A stretch of 64,000 nucleotides of DNA from Psococerastis gibbosa (GCA_963971405.1 OZ020485.1:8122001-8186000), one strand, 5' to 3'. Shown: positions 31,653 to 43,136, counted from the stretch's first letter. Notes: generated by a model from the sequence alone, not told the origin. Program-made: numbers and translations.

Positions 31653-32040
31653 TATTTAGCAAAGGGTTAGTTGGACTTACATTGCCTGCTGTATTAATAG
31701 TCATCAGAGGCATGGGCCTCATAGTCTTCGAAAAATTAGAGCGGAGCCCACCATGGTCAGGGGAAGGGGGCAATGTTTCGGGAGTAGGTGCTACTCCCAT
31801 CATCAGGCCAAGTCCTGAGAAGTACTGATGGCTTTGTCCTGATAAGGACTCATGTTTTTGGTCAATTGATACAAATCTCTTGTATTCTACTCTAAATTAT
31901 TAAGTAAATCCATTGAGTAAATCCATTGAGGATTCGAACTACCGTTTTTCCAATTGAAATGCAAGATCTCCAACCATTCGACCACGTCCTAGCTTGTTAA
32001 ATAGCCATATAAATAACCATTGCCATTAACCTTTGCAAAT
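31653..32040 (-). mobile_element. tRNA-related SINE-like insertion with 14-bp target duplication
   Basis: AGAATCTGTAACAG at 31639-31652 and 32041-32054 bracket 388 bp. On the - strand the insert has GTGGTCGAATGGTTGGAG (A-box-like), AGTTCGAATCC (B box), then CCTGATGATGGGAGTAGCAC followed by CTACTCCCGAAAC. There is no poly-A. The ends are weakly inverted (GCAAAGGGTTAG and CTAACC...TTGC-like). Confidence 0.65.
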
Positions 32041-32552
32041 AGAATCTGTAACAGCACTGTCAAATTTGGCCGAATAAGAAGTAGGCTACTTATTTTACAG
32101 TGTACACATCATAGAATAGAATAGAATAGAAAACCGTATATTTCTCAACAAAATGAACATGTGAACGTGAAATAACCTGTGCCCCCTCAAGCCGAAGGGT
32201 GCGAGGGTGGCATTTCATACCTAATATAAGTTTAAACTTATATAACTAATATTTAAAAATATTAATAAATATTAACATAGAAAAAAAGCGGACTATTGTC
32301 CTTGTTAAGCAATACAATGTCTAGGTTTCTATTACATTTTTTTTTTTAATTTACACATACAAAGCGGACTATGGTCAGTGTTACTGAAATACATTCCTAA
32401 GTAAAAATCAATAAATAAATAAATTACAAGACGTAGTTAGTTTAAGTGACATAATTCCCCCTCCAGCCAGAGTACAATTTCACGTTTATAAGCCTGTACT
32501 GTTTTTTTTTTTTCTGGTGAATCATCGGGTTTTCCTTGCAAATTACAAAGCA

Positions 32553-32695
32553 ATCCAGGCCCGTAACCAGGATTTTATTTTGGGGAGTGCTCAGTTCAAT
32601 TCTACCAAGTGTAAAGTCAAACAATTTCGGGAGGGGGGGGGGCCCGGTCCCGGTCCCCCTGGTTCGGGTCTGGTGCAAGCCGATTGTTATAACCT
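32553..32695 (+). mobile_element. hAT-like fragment, AGGCCCGTAACCAGGATTTT type
   Basis: AGGCCCGTAACCAGGATTTT, AGTTCAATTCTACC and a G-run. It is the uninterrupted version of the outer element at 53281-53635, so it acts as an empty-site control for the nested insert there. Confidence 0.6.
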
Positions 32696-33249
32696 TAAAT
32701 ATAACTTTGTCAATAACACTAAGAATTAATTTAGACAAAACACGATCGGCTTTGCCTTTGATATCTATGTTATCGCGAAGTGTTTATTTGGTACTTATAC
32801 CGTATTTAATTTGCACTGACGACAAGTAATACACATCATATGTGTATATATAATGTATAATATATAAATAATATAAATAATATATAATAATAATAATAAT
32901 ATGTACATAATATGTACAAATATTTTGGGCATTTGATTTTTTTTTACAATTGAAATAAAAGCTAGGACTACCCGACTACAAAAGGATGACATTGGGAACA
33001 ATAATAAAAATTGAATTAACTCGGTGTTTCGGTGATCCAAATTTTCTAATAAAAAAGTGTTCCAAATGTCATCCTATCATTTTGCTATTACAGTAATACC
33101 ATCCATCCATGGCTGAGGACTGTGGTACACTTTTAAGTTTTTCCGCTTAGTTTATTATTTTAAAGTTCCCTTAATGTTTGTAGTATACGTTTTTGTGCAA
33201 CTGAATGGCAGGACTGAAACTGAAGAATTAAATTTATTTTTATTGTTAA

Positions 33250-33412
33250 AAGGCTTACGGATGCAAACAATATAATAAATGTTTCCTATTTACCACTTCA
33301 GTCACCTTTGCAAGTTAGTACCCGTGTTGAGTTACGACACGTCTCCGATCGCATGGCTATAGATGGAGCTTTGCACAATTAAAGCACGCTACCACCTGGC
33401 CATCGAAGTCGT
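33250..33412 (-). repeat. SINE2 copy in APN 5' intron
   Basis: GTTGAGTTACGACACGTCTC, CGATCGCATGGC and CACGCTACCACCTGGCCATC. Confidence 0.7.
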
Positions 33413-33596
33413 GGGAATGCTATACGTATATATTTACTTACCAAATCCTCTATTCAAAATAGGTACAACAATAAAATAAGATTTTAACGAAATATATACG
33501 TAATTTAAAAGAAAGAATTGAAGTAATAAAAGTGTAGCCGAAATTGAGTGAATATTAAACAAGCTACATTCCACAATTGGGCCTAACCGATGAAAA

Positions 33597-33690
33597 ATAA
33601 ACTATATAAGAGAAGGTTTTATAGCCCTAACTCCGCTAGGTTGGCTTAGTAATAGAATAGAAAGTCCTTATTTATTTACATTATTTTATT
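33597..33690 (+). repeat. SINE1 3' fragment
   Basis: GCCCTAACTCCGCTAGGTTG, GCTTAGTAATAGAA and a TTATTTATTT tail; the tRNA head is missing. Confidence 0.7.
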
Positions 33691-34243
33691 TTAAATTTTA
33701 CACTCCTTGCAGTAACTTTTCAAAGTTAGTAAAGCCGACAACCCATTGTTTATTTTAAGACCTATTGTTGATGGCCCGACATTTTTTTTGTATGGGGGGC
33801 AAGGCTAAAAAAGTTTGGGGTCCGTGGAACTACAGGTATCTTTTTAGGGGGTCCGCAATAGGGGCAAAGAAAAGTTTCAGAACTCCTATATCACAGTGAA
33901 TCACACAATGTACTTCAACTAGGGTATTGCAAATCTAGGGTACTGCATGATCTACTGTAGGTACTATAAAATTATTAATTTTCAATTCGTTAGCCAAATA
34001 AAGCGTTCAAAGCACCAATAACTTTAATAATCCCAGGTAACATTTAAATATTGCATATATGATATATATATATATCGATAAAACTTTTCTCAAAAAACAA
34101 AAATAGCAATTCAATAGCCGATACAAATTATTTGGTATTTGCCTGTTGCATTTTTAAATGTACTTACACCACTAATTATTAACAAATTATTATAATAAAC
34201 CATAAATAAAGTTATTATTATTATGTAGGCCCACTAAACTTAC

Positions 34244-34275
34244 CTCATGTGGGAATTTCGTCCTAGATATGGGAT
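34244..34275 (-). other. Probable APN untranslated first exon
   Basis: A strong donor ATGAG|GTAAGT at 34244/34243 sits ~25-30 nt downstream of a TATA box and has no competing exon structure. Joining it to the acceptor just before the APN start codon gives a short 5' UTR. The 5' boundary (~34270-34275) is estimated from the TATA distance. Inference only. Confidence 0.45.
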
Positions 34276-34293
34276 GAGCAAACTATACTTGCC

Positions 34294-34301
34294 ATTATAT
34301 A
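34294..34301 (-). promoter_or_regulatory. Candidate TATA box of APN
   Basis: TATATAAT on the - strand, about 50 nt upstream of a GTAAGT donor. Spacing fits a Pol II core promoter with a very short leader exon. Confidence 0.4.
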
Positions 34302-34559
34302 CGGCGATCTTTATCAACGTTTATCAGCTTCTCCCGCTACACTCACAATGAGCATTGATTTGCGTTATTGGAATAATTAATTAGTGACGCTCGAAAAATA
34401 ATAAGTTACTAATTTTGGGTATTTCTGCAAGATGCTTATATTACAGTCACAAGGTTTGGAGACTGCAAGTCAAAATCATGTAAGTCATCATATAAATCGC
34501 CGTGTGAGCTGGGTTTCCCTAAAAAAAATTATGGTAGTCTTCCTTTTTTACTTTTTCCT

Positions 34560-34984
34560 CGCTTTTGTCCCTAGGTGAAGTCAGCGATATGGCAGGTTCT
34601 CTCCCATTCCTTGCGGTTCTGGCTGCAGTTGCTCCTACAATTTTGAGATCTTGGCGGACTTTCGCTTAATGCCGTTAGCCTGAGCAGTCGTCGTCTTATT
34701 CTTCTTCTTCTTCCCTCAGCTTCGTTATGTTTTCCCCGCTTTATTACGTCATTTGACTGCCTTCTTTCAACTTGACCCTATCATGACAGTCGTCGTTCTC
34801 GAGCTTTTTCGACTATGCTAGCTGTCTTAATTTCTGCTCTTATTTCGTCATTCCGGCGTCTATCACCTACTGTGATACCTACAGAGACCGTTGTAACTTC
34901 CACATCTTGGCTACATGCAGTCTTTGTTCTTCGGGCATTCCGAAGGACCAGCACTTTATCCGTAAATCTATGCTCGTACGTCAT
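34560..34984 (-). pseudogene. RTE-like LINE C-terminal fragment
   Basis: On the - strand, VLVLRNARRTKTACSQDVE and VGDRRRNDEIRAEIKTASI, then EKARERRLS, before a stop. This matches the C-terminal region of LINE polyproteins (D..RN..IR......I..K..E.RL.W.GH). The continuation to 34560 is frameshifted. Confidence 0.6.
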
Positions 34985-35404
34985 ACAATAGCTTGTGGAA
35001 AATGTGAATTGCGATACAGAGTTTACCGACGCTCGGTTTTTACCTACAGCTTTCCTCTTCTTATTTGTCTATCTTGTTAGTAGCTCCTTCAGGGTGTCAA
35101 AGGACTTTCAATTCTTACATAACTCTGTCGTTTTTTTCCGGGTTCACCTATACGGAAATATATATAGCGCCAAGCCTCCGTGTTCATGAACCCATTTCTA
35201 CATCGTATTGATTATGTTTTTGTTTGACTAGATCACTAGCAGATGACGTCGTCTCAAACTTTGGGGGGGGGGGGGAAGCTGTTCAATACTTTACTTTTTT
35301 TGACCCCAATAAGCAGTACCAACTCTTAAAAATAGGCTATATAGTTTATTACTTAGTTAAAAATAAACATAATAGTCTCCTTAGTAACTTTGTAAAACTT
35401 GCTG

Positions 35405-35605
35405 CCACTCATTGTTAAAATTAACTTTGTGTAGTTTTACGAATAAAATTAAATTAAAAATTCACAACCGGTTTCGGCTCACACCATCGTCATCATTTTG
35501 TTTTAGCTTGCATACCTTTTGTTTTATCTGTTTTCAATTGTGAATTTTTAATTTAATTTTATTCGTAAAACTACACAAAGTTAATTTTAACAATGAGTAT
35601 TACTT
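35405..35605. repeat. Inverted repeat with Penelope-like GCCGAAACCGG tail motif
   Basis: 57-bp perfect arms (ATTGTTAAAATTAACTTTGT... and its complement) enclose GGTTTCGGCTCACACCATCG. On the - strand, GATGGTGTGAGCCGAAACCG resembles the tail found in Penelope-like elements. No ORF. Related arms lie near 21840-21975. Confidence 0.55.
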
Positions 35606-35723
35606 AGTTGCTTTCATTTTTCGTGCCCATAGTGAAAGTTCCAGAATCGGGTGAAGTTGTACGCAGCGCTGCTGGTCTCCCACAGGTCGTCTTTCGCGCA
35701 TTGGGCTGGACACATGCTGCTCC

Positions 35724-36367
35724 CATTGGCGTAGCCAGAATTTTTTTTGGAGGGGGTCCAGTTTTCATGCAACATCAATATATAAAGTTTGCCCGCTTAC
35801 GATAGGTTTTAGAATGGGGATGTTTCATTTGGCGCTCCTCCCCCCCCCCCGTATTTTCGTGAAATACTATATAAAAAAGAGCCGTTCTCATGGACGTACC
35901 CCCGGGGAAGGTTTTTGAAAAAAATAGGCCCGAAATTGTGGAAGTTTACACATGTTGATGTATATATGCGGCCTGTCACGTATTTTCATAATGTTTAGGT
36001 TTCACAGCCGAAGAATAGTAGACCTACTGCAAGGAAGGGGGGCCCGGTGGTCTCCCCAGGGGGAAATATTTTGAAAAAGAATAGGCCCAAAATAGTGGAA
36101 TTTACGCACTTTGAAAGCAGTTACGTTTATATTTTACATGTGAAGAATATTACAGCTAACAAGGGGAAAGATTTTTAAAAGATAGGCCTTGAAATAGTTT
36201 GTCGACAAAAAAATTTGATTTTGTAGACGATAATTAACCAAACTGGAAACAGGGGACCGGGGTCTCCCCGTGGAATTTTTTAAAATAAATATCTGAAAAT
36301 TTCCTGTTTTGCTAAATTGGGGGGGGGGGCTCCGGACCCCGCTGACCCCCCCTTGGCTACGCCACTG
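35724..36367. mobile_element. hAT-like element, CATTGGCGTAGCC ends
   Basis: 644 bp; ends CATTGGCGTAGCCAGAATTT and TTGGCTACGCCACTG. Flanks GCTGCTCC and GCTGCACT match at 6 of 8. The interior carries repeated blocks of TAGGCCCGAAAT..TGGAATTTACG. Confidence 0.75.
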
Positions 36368-36584
36368 GCTGCACTGGAACAAATGATCCACGTTCATTAT
36401 TGTATGCGTACCGTATATATATATACCGTTGGTTTATTTACACAGGCGTTTTTGAACTGCAATACAAGAACTAGTACGAGTGAACCATGGTAAATAATTT
36501 ACCTAGGCTTACATTTCGGTCGTCTCGACTTCCCCTGTCCCAAAGCAACAATAATACGTGAATTTCAAAACAAAATATTCATAA

Positions 36585-36865
36585 AGATAAAATTATTTCT
36601 AGCGACGTATTTCTTATAAAAATAGTAGCTTATAAATTTCATTGCACATTCTCAATCTTCATAATTTGGCTCTTCTCTTTTACAAGTTACAGCACGCTGG
36701 CTGGTTGGGAGGAACATGTGGCATCGATGCCTCCACTCCCCTCGATCCTGGCACGCCCTCTTCAGCTCCACTTATGTATTGGCCCCTACATCCTCCACCA
36801 CTTGCTTTAGATACACTTTTCTGGAAAGCCCAGGTCGGTTGGCGCCTTATATGGTTCCTCCTATA
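36585..36865 (-). pseudogene. LINE C-terminal fragment, copy 1
   Basis: The - strand reads RKVYLKQVVEDVGANT, a stop, then VELKRACQDRGEWRHRCHM, resembling LINE ends (..DL........A.DR..WR). A paralogue is at 49935-50290. Confidence 0.55.
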
Positions 36866-36999
36866 AACCAGTACAAGTGAACCATGGTAAATAATTTACC
36901 TAGGGTTTCATTTCGGTTGTTTGGACTTCTCCTATCCCAAAGCAACCATCATATGTGAATAAAAAAAAATTGTGGGAACCGTTTTTTGGGAAAACATTT

Positions 37000-37690
37000 C
37001 TTAACCGTTTTCGGGGACTTTTGGAGAGTAATACCCCCTAAAACTACTGCACTAGGGCTTTCCGCCTGCAGAAAAAAAGCTGTGCGACTTCTGGCAGGAG
37101 TATCGGACCAGCGTGTGTCATGCCGATCACTTTTCCCACGTCTGGGGATACTCACTCTCCCTGCCCTTTTTATACTATACCTGCTAATTTATGTCAGAAG
37201 GGAGGGATTGGGGTTAAAAAATTATGAGGTTCACCATTATCACACACGGAGAAGGGGTGACATTCACTTGGGACCCGTTAGGCTCACTAATGTACTAAAG
37301 GGACCCTCCCAACTTGGTTCTAGGCTTTTCAACAAGCTCCCAAATGGTCCAAAAAGAGATAATATTAGCCGTAACGTTTTCAAGAGCAAGGTAAAGGGTC
37401 TCCTAATGAGTTGTTGCCCCTACTCTGTCAATGAATTTCTAGCGACCAACCTCCCTCCATGCTGACATTCCCATAACAGTCATAAGTGCCTATATTGTTT
37501 ATTATTATTAAGTTGTGGATTTTAATGGATAAGGATTGTATTGATGTATTATTGATGATTGTACGTAGGTTTTTTTTAAATCTATATATGTGTATAGCTA
37601 TTTATAATTTTTGACGGTGCCGAGCTCATGCAGTAACTTTTACTGTAACACTGTACTGTATGTGGTTAAAATGGCCTATTATAATTTCAT
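37000..37690 (+). pseudogene. Jockey/CR1-like LINE C-terminus and 3' UTR
   Basis: ORF to 37465 includes ACRKKAVRLLAGVSDQRVSC, LFPRLGILTLPALFILYLL, HYHTRRRGDIHL and GSRLFNKLPNGPKRDN. This is the conserved order L.K.A.R.I.....R....LF..L.IL.L......HY.TR.......LFN.LP. 5'-truncated, no RT catalytic core here. A ~220-bp 3' UTR follows. Confidence 0.75.
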
Positions 37691-37832
37691 TTCATTTCAA
37701 AATTGGGTAAGCACAAAGAAGACGACGAAAAGACTGATTTCGTAAAAACCACTTTTTTTGTTCAAACCGTGTAAATCCACTGAAATCCCGAAATCAAAAA
37801 TTTCGACCATCTCAAAGCTTTCCTTATACTCA
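37690..37832 (-). repeat. Fragment of the GACA-element right end
   Basis: TTTCGTAAAAACCACTTTTT, AATTTCGACCATCTCAAAGC and TTTCCTTATAC, as at the end of the copy at 54484-55337. Confidence 0.65.
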
Positions 37833-38371
37833 CTTATACGTACATAACATATCGTACGTAATATATCGTACATAATATATTCAAAGATGTACTCATTATA
37901 ATTGTAGCCTATCTGGCAGGTTATGATACCCTGCATTAGTATAATACTGAACCCAATAAGCTACGTTACATACAGTAGTCGTATTCCGTAGTCGTAGAAT
38001 CTCATAATGCAATAAAAAGAGAAAAGTAAAGACTCGTAATACGTTAATTCAAGGAAGAATGAATAAAGTAAAATGTAAAAGAGAAAGTAATCGATTTTAT
38101 GAGTGAAAGAATAGAGGAGGGCAGAATTTGAATAAAGTAGTGCCTTATTATCATTCTTATTAGTTCCTGCTCCGCACACCATCTTGTGGAGTACCCCAGC
38201 GCCTGTCTCAGATTATTATTTTTAGTCAGGTACCTTTAACGTTTTTTTTACTACTGTAGAAATTTCAATATGAATAATTCGGGGGTTCATTTTTTACAAA
38301 TCAGATTCAATAGGTACTTAATTGTGGTCACGGGCCAAGCTATACCTGTAAGTATGGCTTCCACTTGCTTT

Positions 38372-38755
38372 GGCGCCCATTCCATTGACCGGCTAGTGCT
38401 ATTTACAAAAACGGTGACGTGGTAGCAGACATTCAAGACTTAGGTTGCGTTTCCACCGATCTCGCATTGCAGAATGCAAATGACATTGACGGAAATTAGA
38501 ATTTTTCTTTTTATAGAAATCTATTAAAATGTTTGTACTTAACATATCCCATGACGCCATTTTTTATTTTTAGTTTGTTTGTTTGTGATTTTACTGTGTG
38601 ATCATTGATCAATTTTAACTATGGCATAGAGGAAAATAAACATTTCCGTCAATTCTGCAATACGAGGTCGGTGGAAATCCCGCCTAAGTCTTGAATGTCT
38701 GCTACCACGTCACCGTTTTTGTAAATAGCCCTAGCCGGTCGGTGGAATGGGCGCC
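38372..38755. mobile_element. Palindromic MITE, superfamily copy C
   Basis: GGCGCCCATTCCATTGACCG and GGTCGGTGGAATGGGCGCC ends; same arms as 4124. TTT and TTA flanks. Confidence 0.85.
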
Positions 38756-38759
38756 TTAG

Positions 38760-39370
38760 ACATGGGCGGGGGACTATCAGAACTTTAACGCTCCTGACCA
38801 GGTACGGCCATTTCGTGACCACCTGGTGAGAATGGGTTTGGCTACAGGAAGGGAATGTCGCCGCTGTGGACTGGAGGAGGAAACAGCAGAACACCGCCTC
38901 TGCACGTGTAGTGCTCTCTGGAAGGAGAGACTCGAGTTTCAGGGGGCTACCTTCACGGATGCCCTGCAAGTCAAGGCCATCGGCTTGGAGAACTTGGCTG
39001 TGTTCGTCAATAAAACGAAACTCACAGACTTGTCAAGAGTGAAGTTGCAGTGGCGGCGCTACGGGGGTGCCCGAGGGGGCCTGGCCCTCCAACAGTTTCT
39101 CCGGCCCCTCCGGCGCCCCCCCACTTTTGAGATATTTTATATGTTGTTAAATTGCAGAATTATTGAACGGTATACCTACTCCCAATGAAAAATGTTTTGT
39201 TTTTTCATTGGCCCCCCCAGATAGAAGTCATGCCCCCCCTTGTCCCCACCGCCTTAAAATTTCTAGCGCCGCCACTGTGAAGTTGGCTGCTCGAAAGGCT
39301 TTAGCCTACGTAATAATAATAATTGTGGTCAATATTGGTCTTATTTACGAGCACACAAATAAATAATAAA
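38760..39370 (+). pseudogene. LINE RNase H-end fragment, split by a hAT MITE
   Basis: After a frameshift the frame reads DHLVRMGLATGRECRRCG, EEETAEHRLCTCSALW and GLENLAVFVNKTKL. Removing the MITE at 39048-39277 and one copy of its duplication restores the frame (SRVKLAARKALAYV) to a stop near 39365. Same ORF type as 6986-7320. Confidence 0.7.
39048..39277. mobile_element. hAT-like MITE, CAGTGGCGGCGCTA family, copy 2
   Basis: 230 bp, same ends as 7845-8074, perfect 8-bp duplication TGAAGTTG (39040-39047 and 39278-39285). Nested in LINE sequence. Confidence 0.92.
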
Positions 39371-39394
39371 TAGTGACCTTTTGTTCTATTAGTA

Positions 39395-39810
39395 AGGCGG
39401 GTATTCCACATACGTACATCGTCAATACAAATTATGAAATTGAAGGACATTTCAATTCTTCATTGATGGCGGCCATTCCACATGTTTTTTCAAAAATTGA
39501 CAATTTTCTATTGAAACGTATGCGTATATATGTATTTTTAATAAAACCTAATAATAGTAGGAGATCCGAAGTAAGATCGACCTTCACCGATCTGTTTAAT
39601 GGATGAAAACTGTTTTTAAAAAAATCAATTAAAATAATTGTACTTGACATATCCCATGACGCCATTTATTAATTTTAGTTTGTTTGTTTGTGATTTTACT
39701 CTATGACCAATTGATCATTGATCAATTTTAACAATGGCATAGAGTAAAATTGAAATGTCCTTCAATTTCATAATTTTCATTGACGATGTACGTATGTGGA
39801 ATACCCGCCT
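39395..39810. mobile_element. Palindromic MITE, superfamily variant with different interior
   Basis: Ends AGGCGGGTATTCCACATACG and complement. Arms contain AAATTATGAAATTGAAGGAC; the centre has ATGGCGTCATGGGATATGTC. Flanking SINE1-like sequence (TTCTATTAG|TA and GCCAACC) shows it inserted into a SINE. Confidence 0.85.
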
Positions 39811-39985
39811 TAGCCAACCTCCAAATGTTAGATGAGTGAAATGTGTTCTGGTGTCAATGGCGGCGGAAGGTAGGGGTTGGGGGTGCAGCCAACCCCCACC
39901 CCCTTCAAAATCAAAAGGGGCAAATGCCCCCAACCATCGACCCGAAGGGCAAAAATACAAGCCAATTGAATTGAGAATTGACTAA

Positions 39986-40230
39986 GGCGGCTATTCCTCC
40001 GCCGAATTTACTTCATTTGTGAGATTTTTTGTTTGTTTTGTTTTAAGGAGACTATTATGTATATACTTAACTTAACTATTATAAATTAAGTTATAAAATA
40101 GTAGTGACTCATTAATGATTTCTGCAACTTAATTTATAATAGATAAGTTAAGTATCTATATAATAGTCTCCTTAAAACAAAACAAACAAAAAATCACAAA
40201 TGAAGTAAATTCTCCGGTGGAATTGCCGCC
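39986..40230. mobile_element. Palindromic MITE, AAGGAGACTATT interior type, copy 3
   Basis: GGCGGCTATTCCTCCGCCGA and CCGGTGGAATTGCCGCC, TAA on both sides, arms with TTTTAAGGAGACTATTATGT. Confidence 0.85.
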
Positions 40231-40473
40231 TAAATTTTTCAAAATTGTTTTAAATTGGTTATTGTTTTTATAAACTAGAACTTATAAAACTAGAATATAG
40301 AATATAATAACCTTTCACTGCACATTTATGCCTATTTGCTACCTTGTTGGCTCAACTCTTATACTACTACTCAGGCCAGGCACCTGCCTAATACCCAAAT
40401 TGTACTTCCGCCACCTCCGTCTAGTGTACTCTAATAGCGCAATATGTTATAATTTTTTATAAGGTCGTTTGCG

Positions 40474-40863
40474 TTGGCTGTTTTCGAGAACAAGATGTTA
40501 CGGAGAATATTCGGAAGAGTTTTTGAAAACAACAGTTGGAGAATCCGAACGAACGAAGAAATCCACCAACTCTTCGGCTCGCCAGACGTCACACAAATAC
40601 TACGAAGCAGAAGGCTCCAGTGGATGGGACACGTCGTCCGTATGCCAGCGGATAGAACAGCACAAGCAGTATGGATGGCATGTCCCAACAGAAGAAGACC
40701 TTTGGGGCGTCCGAGACGACGCTATGGCGACCAACTAAACGAAGATATACAGGAAGTTGGCCTTCGGGCCGATAATTGGTGTGATCTGGCGAAGGACAGG
40801 ATCCGGTGGCGTAGTGTTGTGAATGCGGCCAAAAGTCCCCCAGGGCTGACAGCGCCAACTTAA
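40474..40863 (+). pseudogene. RTE-like LINE polyprotein C-terminus
   Basis: 130-codon open frame: MLRRIFGRVFENNSWRIRTN, SRRLQWMGHVVRMP, RRRPLGRPRRRYGDQLNEDI and WCDLAKDRIRWRSVVNAAKS. RRLxWxGHVxRM and GRPRxRWxD are the standard C-terminal motifs of RTE-type LINEs. No RT core upstream. Confidence 0.85.
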
Positions 40864-41871
40864 GTCAAGTAAGTCAGTCGTTTTATAAAATTTCTCTACA
40901 CCTGTTCGGCTAGAGCCGAAATGGATTTTGATAGCTTTACGGTATCGTTATTGCATGTAATTTATTACTTCTTACACCTGTGAAGGGAAGTTGATTCAGG
41001 CCGATTCGACAATTTATAGTCTACTATGTTGGGAAGTGAGGTGATGAACCGTATGGAGTATTCATGGGTCGCATTGTAGAATCCACCCTAAATCCTATTC
41101 CTAGTCCATGGGTCGCTGAACACAGCATTGGAATTTTCGCCATCTCCGCCCAGTGGCATCTAACTTGAGGCATTTGCTTTTACTGCTACTATAAGAGAGC
41201 AGTTTTCGCAAGCGCACAAGTGATGGCAGTGTCAAAGGCATCCTTAAACTGTCGCAGTGTCAAAGCCGAGGTCTTTTGCACCAGAACTATTAGCTAGACT
41301 ATGCATTTAAATGTTTTCTCGCGAACTTGAACCGTCCTGCATCCCTTACTGAAATTTGGAATGTCTCACTGAATCAGCTTTAAACAAGCGGGACGTAATT
41401 AATATTTGACACTAAGCTTATCAATAATGTCGGCGTGACGGTTACCAATATCTCTGATACTTCTGGTTAGATAGCAGACTACACAATCCAATTGGTTCGT
41501 TATCTAATAATTTGTTTATCATTCTTCTTTTCAAGAATATATAATATGAATATGAAAGTGAGCCGTCTCAATAAAATCCGTTAATTGGATGCGTCACAAT
41601 TAAATGTATTTTACAATAACTAATTGATTTATCATGTGATTAAAAGCGGGTGTGTACACGAATGAAGTAAAAAGTTCTAATATAATATTGCAAAAGCTTT
41701 CACGGCCAGTTTTACGTGATGAAGCAGTAGAATCCGGGATGATAGGCCGTGGTCGTTCAAGAAAAGTTGTAATGTTTGCTTCATTTTATACCAGTTACCC
41801 CATTCACTGCCCAATTTGTTAGCAAATTTACAACGAATAGCGTCATTACCCTATCATCAGCCATATTTATT
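40864..41871. other. No gene or clear repeat seen
   Basis: Moderate-GC sequence with no long open frame. 41090-41330 looks less repetitive than its surroundings but shows no coding frame. Confidence 0.4.
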
Positions 41872-42235
41872 CAGCTCCAGCGATTTGGGATCATTTGACC
41901 GGGGTTTATTTTTTAATACCACAGTAGTAAGGTGCCCCATGACGGTATTATGTAATTCAAATGTATAAATTATTAGAATACAAGGGAATGGTTGTATTGT
42001 TTAATAATTGAAAGATATACTAATAAACATTAAAATGTGCAGGTAGAATTTTGAAATATTATAAAATTTAATTAATGGGTCTACATCCAAGAGATGTAGA
42101 AGAAATTGAAAATCCATTGAAACGTATCAATTTTAATTTTGAACTCATTTGCTTAAAACAATTGAATAACCCCCGGAATTATAATAATAACAAATCACCA
42201 TGATCGAACTGCTGTTGCCCGAGTGTGATACATAA
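41872..42235. mobile_element. Repeat with ACCGGGGTTTAT / GATCGAACTGCTG ends
   Basis: Shares AATACCACAGTAGTAAGGT, AATGGTTGTATTGTTTAATA and TTTAAAACAATTGAATAA-type blocks with 52198-52555 and 45935-46215. Ends resemble the GCAGCCTGATCGAGGCG palindrome family. Confidence 0.6.
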
Positions 42236-42238
42236 GCT

Positions 42239-42660
42239 CAGTAGCGTAACGAGGGGGGGGGGGACGGTCCACCCCGGGCGCCACATCGCCTAGGGGGCGT
42301 CAAATTGGACAAGAAATAAATCAACGTACATACTTTGTTACAAAAAAATTACCCACAACATAGAACTAATTAAACATTAAAAAATAGAATATTACAAACA
42401 ACATATACTGGAAACATTTTTAATTTCATTGTGGATTGGGGGCTTATCTGTGTGTAGGCAGCCAACCTATAATATAACGCTGATTTATAAACCTTTTGAC
42501 AATTTCTTTTCCACATGTGAGAGGTTCTGGTTGAAAATGAATACAAAAAAAAAACTATTTAAGAACCACAATGTCTCAAAATAGGCTGACCACTCTTTGG
42601 TTTTGGGCGCCCCACCCCAACTCCTGGTCCCGCTCTTTTGTAGAAAATCACTATTTTAGG
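42239..42660 (+). repeat. G-run repeat, paralogue of 7488-7785
   Basis: AGTAGCGTAACGAGGGGG, GGTCCACCCCGGGCGCC, GGCGTCAAATTGGACAA; the right part has GGGCGCCCCACCCCAACTCC and CTGGTCCCGCTC. Confidence 0.55.
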
Positions 42661-42774
42661 CCTATTTATTCAAATACATTTCCCCAGGGGAGAAGTAAAA
42701 GTGTAAGTCAAGTGTAATTTCTGCTAGTGTACAATTTAATTTTGATTTAAATCGCGCGTGTTTCGTGTATGAAA

Positions 42775-42995
42775 TAAATAAATAAATAAGTACTTTTGTT
42801 GTTCTATTATTAATTCAACCTAGCGGAGTTGGGGGTATAAAGCCCTCTCTTACACTCAAATAGGAAGGCCCGGAACTGCCTGCTTTACATGCCCTCCGAA
42901 GCATGGCCAGAAAGTGTAGGAAGTGTGGGACTCGAACCAACAACCTTTCGGGTGAAAGTCAGAGTCCGTACCACTATTCTTCATCTCCTGATCAT
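42775..42995 (-). repeat. SINE1 (tRNA-derived), full-length copy
   Basis: A-box region, B box GGTTCGAGTCCCACACTTCC, body and (ATTT)n tail as in 10745-10975. Confidence 0.87.
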
Positions 42996-43136
42996 GAACT
43001 GATTGACTAACCTAACCTAACTCTAGGATATTTCTATATCTACGTTACAGCCGGATCATTACGCTCTTACTTCTCCCTATAAGATGTTCTCCATGTTCCA
43101 TGAAGTCACCTAGGAAACTCTATAAAACGTCATAGG

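Larger units (their letters stand above)
29751..34243 (-). other. APN 5' intron (inferred), repeat-filled
   Basis: Inferred intron between the untranslated exon (34244) and coding exon 1. It holds the tRNA-like hairpin element, LINE and SINE pieces and a palindromic MITE listed separately. 28829-29412 (intron 1 between coding exons) and 32041-32550 have no gene. 32100-32130 is an AATAG simple repeat and 32820-32910 is AT-rich simple sequence. Confidence 0.5.

Noticed and set aside
31405..31803. 132-codon - frame
   Set aside because: Runs across the edge of a palindromic MITE into SINE-like sequence; chimeric, no family resemblance.
32536..32829. Overlapping Gly/Pro-rich frames on both strands
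   Set aside because: Created by the poly-G tract of a hAT-like fragment.
34440..34560. Bacterial-type operons or phage genes
   Set aside because: No Shine-Dalgarno-led ORFs anywhere in the window; genes are intron-split and the repeats are animal-type transposons.
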